Assembly (NCBI GenBank): GCA_900074885.1 | Contig: FJUW01000060.1 | Span: 397,346 to 461,345 of the forward strand | DNA length: 64,000 bases | Reading direction: 5' to 3' | Source of the DNA: Rhynchosporium graminicola | Lineage: Eukaryota; Ascomycota; Leotiomycetes; Helotiales; Ploettnerulaceae | In this document: in pieces, positions 1 through 11,641 of the stretch | Layout of the letters: each line of letters starts with the position of its first letter | Position numbering within the stretch: position 1 is the first letter of the stretch | Position numbers and translations under genes: made by a program | The notes under the pieces: generated by a model | The model's database searches: none | What the model was told of the DNA's origin: nothing | Seen by the model: only the letters and a program-made list of their open reading frames with translations

Positions 1-3000
1 ATAATCGATTTACTCGATATAATCACTTAACTCGTCTCCTTCTTATCTAATCTATATAACTAATAAACTATAAGAGCTAGCTACTCTGCGCTAAAGATAG
101 ATTATAAGTAGACCTTCTAGACGTTCTACTACGAGTTTCGTACGCTAGCTTATAAAGCTAGAGTAAATGATTAATCGACTCTGAAAATAGACTTATAGGA
201 GAAGCTACTTATACGGCTACGGAAATAGCTCTTCTAATAGTACCGAACGTTAAGGACACTAGAAGAATACGTTAAGGCTATATAAGCTGAAGACTAAAGT
301 TAATTTATTAAAAAGACTTATTATTCCGAGTCTTCGGCTAAGGCTAGCGCGACTCGGGAACGCCTTATAAATACCTCCTCCTAGCGCCGTAGTACTAACT
401 CCTCTTCTTATTTGTAAATTAGTCTTCTTACGCCCGAGAATACTAGTACGACTAGTAAATAAGTACTATACTCTGCACGAAACGATACGCCTTATGCATA
501 ATCGCCGGCGAATACTCCTTATCACTTTACGCTTACTTTATACTTATGCTTATTATTAGCTCGACTTAATACTCCGTATCGAATTAATGTAATTAACGCT
601 AATAACGATATTAATAGCGAGCTAGAAGATAATAATAACGAAGAAACGTATAATAATACCTAGGAGTATATTAAACCGCTAGTAAAAGACTACGCCTAGG
701 GAAAGACTCCTTCCTAGGTAGTATACGAGATATGTAATATCTTAACCTTACGAAGCTTCTTAGTAGTTAATCGTTTACTACACGTGCTACTCTTACTAAG
801 AATAGACTCTCGTATAAGCTACTCGCACTTCTCGATTCTGGAGCTAATAAATACTATTTTATTAATTATTCTTTTCTTAAATCCCTTTCCTTCTTCTTAA
901 AACTTTTAATTTACTCTCTGCTAAACGTAATTCCTATTAAAGGCTTTAATAGCGTTAATAGTAGTACTATCAGTTATTATACGATACTTAATTTAATAGT
1001 AGATTATCGCGTTCAGGTATTTACCCCCTTTCTTATTACTACTCTCGGAAACTATAGTATTATACTCGGAAGGACCTGGCTTTCGGAATATTAAGTACTC
1101 TTAGATGCCTCTAAACGATAGATTATTTAGCTACTATATACTCCTCCTAGTAATATTTATAGCTCTCCGATCGAGATTAAGGACTTATATAAATACTATA
1201 CTTACTAGTGCTACTAATACGACGCTGACGAATAAAACGAATGCCTTAATTAATTCTGAGAAGCGTACGAGAAATAGCGAAGCGTAGCTAACTCTCTTGT
1301 TAATATTCGAGCTATTATTAACTCTATCTTTATTATTAAATAATTATTATTAGCTCGGAAGCGTATTTCTAAGGAGACTTATAGCTATAAAAATATCTAA
1401 AACTCTCCCCTAGAGAGTATTCTATAGGTAACTAACCCTCTGTTACTACTACTGATTAGTTAGGACTGTTTCTCCGGCGTTTATACTACTTATTATAGAT
1501 ATAACGAGCCTAAGTGTTTATTACCTAAAGAATAAGAATAGAGTAGTAAAGAGAAGTCTTTATACTCCAGAGAAGCTACTGATATACGGCCGAAGTGCGT
1601 ACGATTTAGCGATATTATCGCTTATATCCCGCGTGAATCTCTACTTTAACCTTAATTAGAAGTCTCTACGTTAAAGACTTACGTATAAGATTACGCTTAT
1701 ATAATTCATACTATAGACTAATAGTTACTCGGAATACTGTCTCGCGACTTAACGGAAGCTACTTAAAGTATAAAAATAGCTGCTACGATATTTCGGAAGC
1801 GATAAAGATCACCTCGTGTGCTTAGATCTCTTCTAGAGCCTCTTGCGCTAGAGATTTATACGATTAGCGGCCTAGCTTTCTATCTCTTATATAAACGCTA
1901 GAAGTCTTCTAACGATAAGATCTTCTCTATTACCTTTTATAAGATAGATGAGCTTCTTAACGACCGAATCGTAGTTTAGTAACGTAATACTGCTATTATA
2001 TCTTTGACTATCGACCTTACGGAACGTCGTAAAACTGCTTAGTAATTTGCTATTAGCTTAAGCGAATTGGATTCAGAACTATAGATCCCTTACGAGTATA
2101 GCTAGTAGGTATACGTCTTTTCTAAGGAAGCTAGCGATATTCTCCCTTCTTATCGCTTATGCGATTACCGAATTGAGCTTGAGGAAGGGGCTAAGAAGAA
2201 CTTTAAATACTCCCCCTTATATAAGATATCGGCTAAAGAACTTGAAGTTATTAAGGCGTATATTACTAATAACTTAGCTAAAGGTTTTATCGAACCTTCT
2301 TAAGTACTATACGCTGTACTTATTCTTTTCGTTAAGAAAGCTAATGGAAGTCTAAGATTCTATATTGACTTTCGCGTACTTAATAACCTCACGAGGAAGG
2401 ATTAATATCTATTACTATTAATCGATAAAATACTAGCTAGAATCTCTACTGCTAAGATATTCACTAAACTGGATATTCGCTAGGCGTTCTACCGAATTCG
2501 AATGGATCTAGCCTCTGAAGAGTATACGACCTTCCGGACTTATTATAGTATATATAAGTGTAAGGTACTCCATTTCGGTCTGACTAACGGCCCTGCGATA
2601 TACTAGCGATATATAAATAACGTCTTATTCGACTACTTGGACGACTTCTATATAATATATCTAGACGATATTCTGATCTACTCTAACGACCTACTATAGT
2701 ATCAATTATATATATATAAGGTGCTATAACGATTATAAGACGCTAGATTATAAGCTGACCTTAAGAAGTATGAATTTAACGTTACTTATACTAAATACTT
2801 TAGATTTATTATCTCTACTTTTAGAATCGAGGTAGACCCTAAGAAGGTTAATATTATATAATCTTGGAATTACCTGATTATAGTTAAGGGCGTATAATCG
2901 TTCTTAGGCTTTTATAACTTCTACTAACGATTTATTAAGGACTACAGAATTATTATAAAACCTCTTATATAACTTACTAAAAATAACGTATTATTTCGGT

Positions 3001-5544
3001 TCGCTAGGGAGTGTAAAGATACCTTTGATTACCTAAAGTACGCTCTTACTTCGGTACTACTCCTCTACTACTATTAGTAATATCTACCTTATATGATCGA
3101 AATAGACGCTAGTGATAGAGTAATAGCAGGTGTGCTATCGTAATAGCACGACGAAGACTAGTTCCTAGTAGCTTACTTCTCTAAGACTATACTACTTACT
3201 AAGCTTAATTACGCTGTTCACGATAAGGAAATGCTCGTAATTATATAATCTTTTAGTAACTAGAGATCTAAGCTCGTAGGCGCACTATATTAGATCCGCG
3301 TCGTTACTAATTATAAAGCTCTTAAGTACTTTATAATCTCTAAATAGCTAAACGTATAATAAGCCTAATAGGCTGAGCTACTCGCAGATTATAACTTTAT
3401 AATTACTTATTAACCTAGGAAATATAATCTACTCGCTAACGCTCTCTCTCGCAGAATAGATGAATTAGATAACTAGAATAACGCTAAAAGAACTTAGCGT
3501 TTATAGTAGCTGCTACGCGAAGACTAAATCGATCTAGTACTACTTATAAGTAACCTCCGGAATAGCTCCGACTCTATAGATAACTTTAAGCTTATTAACG
3601 CCTTAGAAGTCGCTGACCTATCGCTAGTCTTTTCTATAGTATAATAAGTACTTAATGCTAATCGTACTACGCTATTACTCTAAGCTTTACGGAAATAAGC
3701 TCTCTCCGCTACTCCTAGAAAACTAATTATAGAAAAAGATCTTCTACTCTATAAAGGAAGACTAATCGTACCTGATATCTTATACTTTCGTATACTACTT
3801 ATACGCGAAGTATACGACTGATTAGAGACTGCTTATCTAAGTGTAAAGAAGACTTTATAACTGCTAGTATCATAATACTAGTAGTACGGAATCGCTTTAA
3901 TTATTAACTAGTACTACTATAACTATTATACTTACCGACGAATTCAAGTGCCGCGTAATAAGAAACCGGGCTTCCTCTAACCTCTGCCTGTACTATCATG
4001 TCCATAGGAGTATATTACAGTCGACTATTATAGCTTTAACTACGATAAATATAGCTACGATAATATTCTCGTATTTATCGACTATTTTAGTAAATAAGTA
4101 ATTAGTATTCTATGCCGAAAGACCTCCGATACGCGCGACCTTATAAAGCTTTACTTATACTATATATACTACTATTTCGGAGCTCTATTAATAATTACCT
4201 CTAATAGAGAGTCTTAATTCGTTTCCCGTTTTTAGATTATAGTTATTATAATTCTCGGCACTAAAAGATAGCTTTCTGTAGTAGACTACTCGCAAATAGA
4301 TAGCTAAATAGAGATCTATAACTAATATCTCTAATACAGATTACGACTTTTTATCTCTTACTATTAAGACGACTAGTCGGAATTCTTACCTATTATAGAT
4401 TATGCCTAGATAACTTTCCCTTACGAATCCCTTAGAGGTCTCTTACCCTTTAAAGTCGTTTATAGATATATACCCCGCGTTAATTAGAATTAGAAAGACT
4501 TACCTGACTCTACTACGCTTACTAATAAGTTGAATACTTAGTAAGCTCTAGATTACGCTAATCGCTTACGCGACGCCTAGACTACTACTTAATCTAGCCT
4601 CTAACGTATATAAGCTAAGATATCCTAATCCTATAATCGCTCACGCTATAAAGTCGACTTTACTATAGACGACCTTATCTAGCTAGATATACGCTACTTT
4701 ATAAGTACTCGACTTAGTAAAAAACTCGACTTCTTGACTAACGGACCTTTCTATATAATTAAAAAGGTCAGAAGCTCTTATAATCTAGAGCTCCCTACTA
4801 GTATGAAAGTACATAACGTATTCCCTACTACTAAGCTACGGAAGTATCTAAATAACCCCTTGCTAGGATAAACCTTACTGCTACTACTACCTATTAATAT
4901 TACTAGTGACGATAAATAAGAGATCGAAGATATACTTGCGTGCTATAAGTAGCGTAATAGCCTCTTATACCGAGTTTCCTAGTTAAATCAAGATATCGAT
5001 CTTATATAGTATAACGCTATAGATATTAAATACGCTCCCGCTAAGCTATAATAATTCCACCTTAATAACCTAACGTAAGCTAGACCTCCTGATAGACTAC
5101 ATAATTAGCTAAAAGCTTTCTACGATAGAATTAATAATTACAACTACCTTAATAGTAATAAGGAGATAGACTAACGCTTAAGGGCGAGCTTTTTTCGGAG
5201 GGGGGGGTAGTATGATAACTAGTTAGGTTTAGAGGTCTCTCCTTATTAGTAGAAACACTTACTGCTAAGCGAGATTATACGAGTAGAGTTTAGGGGCCCC
5301 TTTTCATGTATATACTTCTATTCTCTCTCTATTTCTTTACTCCTTAGTTGTAGATTCTTAAGTGATTCTTACTACTTTATATTCATAGTAATGTGAGGTC
5401 TTATTACTCAGGTAGTTTTGAGACCTTTCTAGAGTAAGCGTCATATTTAGGCTTATAGAATTAATATAATTATTAGCAGAATATTATTATAATAATAGGG
5501 AGATCTTACTGCAAGTAGATAAGTAATTACTGATTTAACTATCA
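1..5544 (+). mobile_element. RIP-degraded Ty3/gypsy LTR retrotransposon, 5' end outside the window
   Basis: Relics of the pol domains can be read on the plus strand in Ty3/gypsy order: an aspartic protease DSG motif (834-842, context LLDSGAN), reverse transcriptase (FYIDFRVLNNL near 2360-2395 and the catalytic YLDD at 2658-2669), RNase H (EIDASD, 3099-3116), and integrase (near 4080, context IDYFSK), with a downstream IHNVF-like segment typical of gypsy integrase tails near 4810. The order protease-RT-RNase H-integrase separates it from Ty1/copia. Every frame is full of TAA/TAG, many at positions where Gln is expected, and CpA/TpG look strongly depleted in favour of TpA. This fits repeat-induced point mutation, so the element cannot encode its proteins. 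The 5' LTR, primer-binding site and most of gag lie off the left edge or are unrecognisable. Confidence 0.9.
5213..5544 (+). repeat. probable 3' LTR of the Ty3/gypsy element
   Basis: A polypurine run (about 5197-5207, GGAGGGGGGGG) stands just before a segment that starts TGATA (5213) and ends TATCA (5540-5544). These are short inverted ends of the TG...CA type, giving an LTR of about 332 bp. The 5' LTR is not in the window, so the ends cannot be confirmed by comparison. A target-site duplication cannot be checked either. Confidence 0.5.
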
Positions 5545-5639
5545 GATGAGTAGCTCCTATATCTAACTCCTAATGATTATAGTAATACTGCCTAATAGCC
5601 TCCTCCTGCGAGGGAGTAAGTAGCTTATTATAGCTACTA

Positions 5640-5815
5640 CTCCCTGGAAATAACTCCTTCTTTAAGCTACTTTTTTTTACTCTTAAAATAGCTTTACGTA
5701 GAGAAGAGACTTTGATATCGAATTTACGCGCTACTATAGAAGGACTATCTGTAGGATACGCTATATACTATAGTTTAGTATCTCGGAAGGCCTTTTTATA
5801 CTCTGACTTAGTAGT
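5640..5815 (-). pseudogene. remnant of a pogo/Fot-type transposase (psq-like helix-turn-helix)
   Basis: On the minus strand one frame reads as the N-terminal Psq/CENP-B-type helix-turn-helix of pogo/Fot1 transposases: an IAYPTDSPSIVARKFDI stretch followed by a VSSLRKAI-like turn, interrupted by stops (for example TAG just before the IAYP segment). No DDE catalytic domain was found, so only a 5' scrap remains. Its TpA-rich composition matches the adjacent retroelement, so it was probably mutated by the same process. Assignment rests on the motif alone. Confidence 0.5.
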
Positions 5816-5943
5816 ATAACTCTAGAAGTAATATCTACTACAGGGTACTAGTATTTTTAGTATTATTAATAATTGTTAGATATTAGTAATAATATTAAAA
5901 GTAGTTAATTTAGGTAGTAAAGCGCGATTTTAGGTATTAAAAA

Positions 5944-6014
5944 GCGAGGCGTTTACATATGCGAGGCATTTGCATGTCCCGACAGTAAGCGAGTCCCGAG
6001 CGAAACTGTCGGGG
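5944..6014. repeat. short direct repeats plus 9-bp-arm hairpin at the edge of the repeat block
   Basis: Two similar 16-17 bp units (starting GCGAGGC at 5944 and 5961) are followed by CCCGACAGT (5978-5986) and its exact inverse complement ACTGTCGGG (6005-6013), with an 18-base loop. The hairpin sits where TpA-rich repeat DNA gives way to ordinary sequence. It could be the terminal/subterminal part of the pogo-like element or a separate MITE end. Confidence 0.5.
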
Positions 6015-6253
6015 AACCGGCTAGTAACTAATATCATTCAACTACTCTATGCCTTACTCTGAAGATCAACGTAACCTTGCCATAGCTTTATTTCATTAGC
6101 CCTTTAATTCTTATTCCTTCTGATCTGATGTATATAAGGACCTCCAGGGTCAGCGAGCGCTAATTACTACTCGTCATACTGGGTACTATCCACACTCTCC
6201 GAATCCGAAATCTGTTCTCTCGCCTTGTACTGTGCAGGGAGAAGCATGTTCAT

Positions 6254-6463
6254 CTAGTCCTCCACGGAACAGATTTTCTTGTTTTCAAACCAGAACAGGA
6301 TACCACCAACGAAGGCGAGAACGGCGACAACACCAAACTTCCACACTGACAGATCATTCCATTGACACCAGCTTCGAAGTTTCTTTTTGATATCTCGTGT
6401 ATCTTCCCGATCTTTCAAGAATGTGTTTTTGAAGTACGCGATTGTGATCGATTTGTTGAAGCG
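6254..6463 (-). pseudogene. fragment encoding a C-terminal membrane-anchor segment, unrecognised
   Basis: An open minus-strand stretch of 69 codons ends in TAG (6254-6256). It encodes a charged segment (KDREDTRDIKKKLRSW), then a hydrophobic helix (FGVVAVLAFVGGILFWFEN) and a short tail. It looks like the last part of a single-pass membrane protein. I see no start codon and no convincing acceptor site upstream. A TGA closes the frame at 6464-6466, 0.4 kb from the repeat block, so a broken gene is the simplest reading. The family is not recognised. Confidence 0.3.
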
Positions 6464-6735
6464 TCATCACGACACATCTTGTTCTTAGAGATTATTGCAA
6501 GACTTGTGGCTGAGGTTAGCAGCTTGGGGTTTTTTGGCTTAGATACATGCTACCTTGGGATATCTTGAGAGGGTTGGCGCGATATACAAGACCGAGTTGC
6601 TGAGACGTTTTCATATCGTCTTTCCGTCACTTGGTTACAAACATTACTAAATCTTCGCTCAAGAATCAGCACACGGGAACAACTTGAGGTTTCTGCTGAT
6701 ATTATAGATTAATTAAACCGCCTGTTGATCGCAGC

Positions 6736-7905
6736 TTAAGCTCTAGGTGACTTAATATTGGCGCCCTCAAGAAAGAGCTGATCCAGCCTAGCCGCAGCCG
6801 TAACATTATCCACCTTCAACCTCAACCACTTCTGATCTCGTCTCTTTCCATCAAAAACCCACTCATTCGACCCATTAGCAAAAACATGATTATACCCCCT
6901 TGTATTCCCATACTCAAACACATCCCCCAATCCCTGCACCGCATACAGCACCGTCAATGGATCCCACGAAGAGCGCGTCTGGTTATATCCCACATACCAT
7001 CTATACGCCGCTCTTACCGGATCATCCTCTGGCGCATCTCTAGCAAGAAGACCGCCCGACTGGACGTTTTCACCGATTTCACCGCCAGAAAATACGATCG
7101 GGACTTGGGAGGGCCATGTATTGATCACGTGGGCGGTCGCGAGGGGGTCGTCGCCGAAGAAATTGTATTCCGAACCTGAAGGGTATCGGCCACCCATAAC
7201 GACAAGCTGGGAGACTTTCTTCGTTATCAAGTCGCGACCAGAAAGGTGAGAGTATTCATCAGCGGTGGAGTTGAGAAGACCTGAGAGCTGATTCGTTGAG
7301 ATAAATTAGATCTGGCTGACAAGAATTATTTTGAAGAACAGGTACTATAGACTCACATTCTCAAAAAAGCCAATCGAGGCAATAGTCACGCTGTTATCTT
7401 TCTGGCTCGCTAGCAATTTTCGATACAGTGATACAGGATTCCAGATATCGTGTAATTTGTTCCAGGGAATCGAGTCATTGGACCAGTGATAGGTTACTTT
7501 GCTAGTGAATTCGCCAAGTTCGTAGAAATAGTCGTCGAAGAATGTCTCGTTGGTAATGGGACCACGGAGGCCAATTGGGATATCTGAGTGTCCGTAGTGA
7601 GTGAGGATTGCTGAGACCGCGAGCGCGGAGTATGAAGATGGATAGTTGATGTTGACGCCGAGGAGATTCGAGTTTGGCATCGTTGCTGCGAGGAGAAGAG
7701 CTCCAGCATCGCTAGGTATTTATGTTAGAGATTTCTTGGTGACATATACTGGTTTGAGAATAGGATTTAGGAGGAATGGGGGAGGCTACTCAACATCACT
7801 GAAGAAATCAGTATCGAGGATAATGTTTTTCCTTCGTCGTGCCTCAGTTGTGCCTAGGCTTATGAGCGATAGAGTCGCCACCGATAACCTCAAGAGATTG
7901 TACAT
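6736..7905 (-). CDS. secreted inosine/uridine-preferring nucleoside hydrolase family protein
   Basis: Three exons: 7905-7790, 7711-7357, 7287-6736; introns of 78 and 69 bp; 340 aa. Splicing exon 1 to exon 2 restores the family Asp signature (DTDFFSDVDDAGAL, about residues 32-45), which binds Ca2+ and ribose. Downstream are a VTIASIGFFENLSGLL segment, an LVVMGGRYPSGSEYNFFGDDP block (family MGG...E-N...DP) and a WDPLTVLYAV segment carrying the late conserved Asp. These support hydrolysis of the N-glycosidic bond of nucleosides. The N-terminus (MYNLLRLSVATLSLISLG) looks like a signal peptide, so the enzyme is probably extracellular or vacuolar and acts in nucleoside salvage. The start chosen is the ATG giving this signal peptide. 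Substrate preference cannot be read from sequence. Confidence 0.88.
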
Positions 7906-8093
7906 CTCGACTTTGAAAATTCGTATGAATTCGAGGAAAGCTCTGGGAGAGGCCCTCTGATCCTATCCAGCATTTTGAAAGACTGCTCTGTATTGGAGCA
8001 AGAGTGGGATTGCCGGTATGCCGTGACGAGACGCAAATCGCCGAAATTATCCATCTGCTAAGAATCTACATCCTGAACCGCTATAGATCTTGC

Positions 8094-8258
8094 CTACTGG
8101 GGCGGCGCGATCTCGTCGCTGGAAAAATCCATGGTCATAAAGCTCATCGTGAGAACGAAAAGGAGGATAAGAATCATAGTAAACATCAAAATAACAACCC
8201 CACGTAAACAGCTTCTAAAATGCCGCTGTAGCGGCCTAGAAGCATAGCGATAATCCAT
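8094..8258 (-). CDS. small putative single-pass membrane protein or first exon
   Basis: ATG at 8258 opens a 54-codon frame ending TAG at 8094. It has a basic N-terminus (RPLQRHFRSCLRG) followed by a long hydrophobic helix (VVILMFTMILILLFVLTMSF), the layout of a type II membrane anchor. The last codons read CCC-CAG-TAG, where CA|GTAGGC could also be a splice donor, so this could be exon 1 of something longer. It lies 0.19 kb upstream of the nucleoside hydrolase on the same strand. No family recognised. Confidence 0.3.
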   Translation of the reverse strand: MDYRYASRPLQRHFRSCLRGVVILMFTMILILLFVLTMSFMTMDFSSDEIAPPQ

Positions 8259-9061
8259 TGCGACTGGGTGAAAGAGACTTCGTGAAGCAAAATGCAGATG
8301 TTGAGTGAAGAAGGGACTTGGAGGATTGAAAAAGCTCGCAGGGAAAATTACTACGATGGTATGAGGACGGACGAGGCTGAAGAGGCTCGCTTAGGTGGGA
8401 TGAAACATCCAATGTTTTGTTTCTCGTAAGCTTGGAACAGCCCTGAGCTCTCCTGCAATGGCTGTCTGCTACGAGCTCAAGTATCTGTGCACACCAATGG
8501 CTCCGTACGAGGCTGAGGGATTTTATCTCCGACGAAGCGATTTTGCAAGCTCGTTATGAATTCGTCATCTGAGAGTAATTGGCAGTAAGGTCATTAACAT
8601 GACTTTAAGTTATCACTTCTATAACTTCGTGAGAATTGCGATAATCAATCATACTGTACTTCACCGTGCCGATGAGCAGGTTTGCACTTCGCCGAAGACG
8701 AATTCCTCTCATCTCGATAGAGCCGACGATAGTTGTTGGTGGGTAAATGACGAATTCCAACGTGACAACCAAGAAGAACAAGCGAGGGAGAGTTCCATAA
8801 TTCCATGTGATGTGAAAACAGTCGAATGGGCTGCTTATATTCCAAAAGCATTCTACTGTTTTTATCCATCCATCCGGCATAGAGCAAGTTCCGTGAGACA
8901 TCTATCGACATGGTATCTCTCGAATCCGATAAAACATCCAGCCATAACTTCAAGCAGTATTTGCCTCAACATGCTCTCTCTGGTAGAGGCTGACCATCAC
9001 TAACGCCTCGCTAATTCGCAGCAAAATTCAAACAGACAAATGATCCTCTATGACACCCTAT
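8259..9061. other. intergenic, no supported gene
   Basis: Overlapping open frames occur on both strands (8599-9003 plus, 8605-8953 minus), but none shows a recognisable domain or splice continuity. Nothing else is evident. It contains the far upstream flank of the nucleoside hydrolase and the 3' flank of the RPC31 gene. Confidence 0.5.
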
Positions 9062-9926
9062 TCAGTACTCCTGCCCCCCTTCACCATCATCGTCATCATC
9101 TCCATCCTCTCCACCATCGAAATATTGTTCCGCATCATAATCACCTCCATCATCATCTTCAAATTCGGAATCCTGGACGGCCTCCTCCTCATCCTCATCA
9201 TCTTCGTCATCCGCACCATCCACAGCATCATTAATCTTTTCCAACATGAGTTTGGTCTTCTCTTTGTTGTCGCCGGCTCCAGAGAGTAGGAGGGCCTTTT
9301 TCTGCATGGCGCGACTGATTTGTTTCTTGACTTCCAGGCCGGCTTTGCCGTCGAGTGTATCCCATAGTTCTTCGGGGAAGAGACTCTTGTCTATCGGTTG
9401 TTAGCATTGTCTCTCTTCAAATGATTATAGAAGCGGCGCATACCAAAAGGCGCATCCGACAACTTCGGCACGGTGTTCTTCTTCGGCGCATATCTCATAG
9501 AATACGTCTCTACCCCCGTAAAAGGATCCATTTCGGCCTTCGCACTTCCTCCATATTGCGCGTTGACTTGGGCTTCACTGAATGTTTTGGATGGAGCCTC
9601 GGCGTTGCGTTTGGTGGATTGGGTATACAGAGGACCACGGTGGATTTTGGCTTGGAGAGTGCGGTAGTTGTTGATTTCGCGGAGTTCCTTTTCGGTGAGG
9701 GGAGCGGGTTTTTTTAGATTGGGGTGAGGCTGTAGGAGTTATTAGTCAGTCCAAACATACAGACAGCATATTTGAATGAGCAGAACCAGCCAGCAGGCTA
9801 GCCTGGGCTTACAGGAAAAAGCTCCGAAGGCTTGGTTTCTAGAACAGCAGAAGCATCGTATTCCCATGTCGCTCCCTTCAATTGACCTGGATTGAAACCT
9901 CCTCTGCCACGGCCACGTCCGGCCAT
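9062..9926 (-). CDS. RPC31: DNA-directed RNA polymerase III subunit Rpc31 (RPC7 family)
   Basis: Three exons: 9926-9813, 9729-9444, 9390-9062; introns 83 and 53 bp; 242 aa. The protein begins MAGRGRGRGGFNP, the Gly/Arg-rich start typical of Rpc31/RPC7. It continues with a Pro/Lys region (FPPHPNLKKPAPLTEKE) and a middle segment with YGGSAKAEMDPFTGVETYSMRYAPK, and ends in a long Asp/Glu-rich tail (EDDEDEEEAVQDSEFEDDDGGD), the family hallmark. In the known polymerase, Rpc31 belongs to the Rpc82-Rpc34-Rpc31 heterotrimer needed for initiation, so this should be a nuclear subunit acting on tRNA and 5S genes. Both introns keep frame exactly. It is divergent from HSM3 across 582 bp. Confidence 0.9.
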
Positions 9927-10508
9927 ATCCGCTTTTCGTTCCTTAGGAGGATGAAGATGCGACGAGATTCGAGAATTCGAGTCGAGGTAAAGACTGCGTT
10001 GTCTGCAGATGAAACTGAACCTGTTGAGGGTTTCTCAGTATTCTGCGCTTGTCTACCGCCTCACTATATCCTTCTACGACTCTGAAGCTGGATTGAAAGC
10101 TGGTTCTGGCGTTGTCGGTGTTCTCAGTGCCTGCGTTTGTTCCTGTGTCTGAATCTCGAAGTTCTGAGGCAGATGCGCCAAAAAATGCTCGGGCGACGGC
10201 GTCTGGTCAAATCACCCCTCATGCGGCCGCCCCCCACCGCCTCGACTCTGGGCCTGGAATTGGGCGACTGTTGAACTCCTGCTCATCACTCGACTTTCTG
10301 TCCGAACCCAAACACATCAAAGACTTCTCATAATCTCATTTGCTACCGTCGTTGAATTTATTGATTTGAATGAATACATGAATGAATGAATGTGCGATAT
10401 TATAACTGAATTCCGGTCAACCAGCTTCATCTTGAAAAGGTGCAGTTGCGGTTAGTTGCCTGGTACTGGTACTCTTACTGTTACCCTTTGCGATTGCCCT
10501 CCCTCATC
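9927..10508. promoter_or_regulatory. divergent intergenic region between RPC31 and HSM3
   Basis: 582 bp separate the two ATGs, which face away from each other, so this stretch must hold both promoters. An ATGAATGAATGAATG run lies near 10375-10392. No TATA box or strong named element stands out. Confidence 0.5.
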
Positions 10509-11641
10509 ATGGACGACGTTCCCATCACTGGCCTCGAAGAGCTGGAGAGTCATCTCCAGCACCTTATTGATTCACCAGAAACACCCCTCAGCGCGAAATT
10601 ATTCGATGAAGTAGAATTGCAACTTACCGGTATGGTACTCTCTCCTCTCCCATCGCCTTATCTTGTGATTTAAACCAACCTAACGTGTCGTGAGCAGACT
10701 ACAATATTCCTCCTCTTATCCCACGGCTGTTGCCAAATCTCGCGCAGATACTGTTAACCTACGCGCAGGACCCATCTATACTCGCCAGTCTCGCCATCAA
10801 ACTCCTCCGCCCCATCCAATTCACCCAGGCACTCACGTTAGCATCCGAGGATGCCTTAATTCAAGCTCTCCGCTCTCCCGCCCCGTCTGCGAACATGCTG
10901 GCCATCACCGTGATCGAAAAAGCCACCCGAAGTCCTGGCGACGCCGCGATCCTCTCGATCATGAAGTCCCTGGTTGAGAACTTTTTGCAGACATGGCTCA
11001 GTACACCAGATGTTGGAGTGGCAGAGAAGGCTTCGAAAACTTTAGGAGATTTGCTAGAGGTGGATTGTGATCGCAACTTATCAACACGCATTGATACGAA
11101 ATTGGGTGGTTTACGACTGGCGCCTGGTCAGGGACTGTTATGGAGGAGGATATTTCAAGATCGGGACATTTACCAACTACTTTTCTCGTTGTGCAGCTCG
11201 ACAACTACTGGAGTGGGCGAGGGTCAACTTGATGAAAGGCAGAAGTCATTAGCGCAAGCCAGATTATTACGAATTCTCCCTCGTCTCGCAACACTTGATT
11301 TCCAGACAATTACCCGATCGCAGTTTCCAGAAGTCGAAAAATCCTACGAGGTTGAACAGCCAGGCATTCTATATTTCGCGACAGTTCACATGGTTAATAA
11401 GGAAGAAGACATGTTGATGCACGTAACTTTGATCGACTTCTTCACAGAGTTCCTCGAATTGATGAGTACTACTGAAATCTCACAACCAATCATGGATTAT
11501 CTGGCTGCTCTGGTCAAGAAAGTCGCAAAGGAGGATCCGATAATGTATGAACAGTTGCAGACGATTGCGATGTCGGAGGAGACGGCTGAGACGAGCCCGG
11601 AATTGGTGGACTTGCTGCTGAAGCTGAATGAATATTCTTGA
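10509..11641 (+). CDS. HSM3: proteasome assembly chaperone Hsm3 / PSMD5-like HEAT-repeat protein
   Basis: Two exons: 10509-10629 and 10698-11641; one 68 bp intron; 354 aa. Splicing gives LQLTDYNIPPLIPRLLPNLAQILLTYAQDPSILASLAIKLL, and the rest is all-helical with repeating Leu/Ala-rich pairs, as in the ARM/HEAT-type Hsm3/S5b family. Hsm3 is known to bind the C-terminal region of the Rpt1 ATPase and help assemble the base of the 19S regulatory particle; the older name comes from a mismatch-repair phenotype. Length is close to yeast Hsm3 (about 480 aa) but shorter. Fold class is clear; the specific family is assigned from overall resemblance and is less certain. Confidence 0.75.

Noticed and set aside
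8599..9003. 134-codon plus-strand frame and overlapping minus frames
   Set aside because: No domain, no splice context, and both strands open equally; probably chance.
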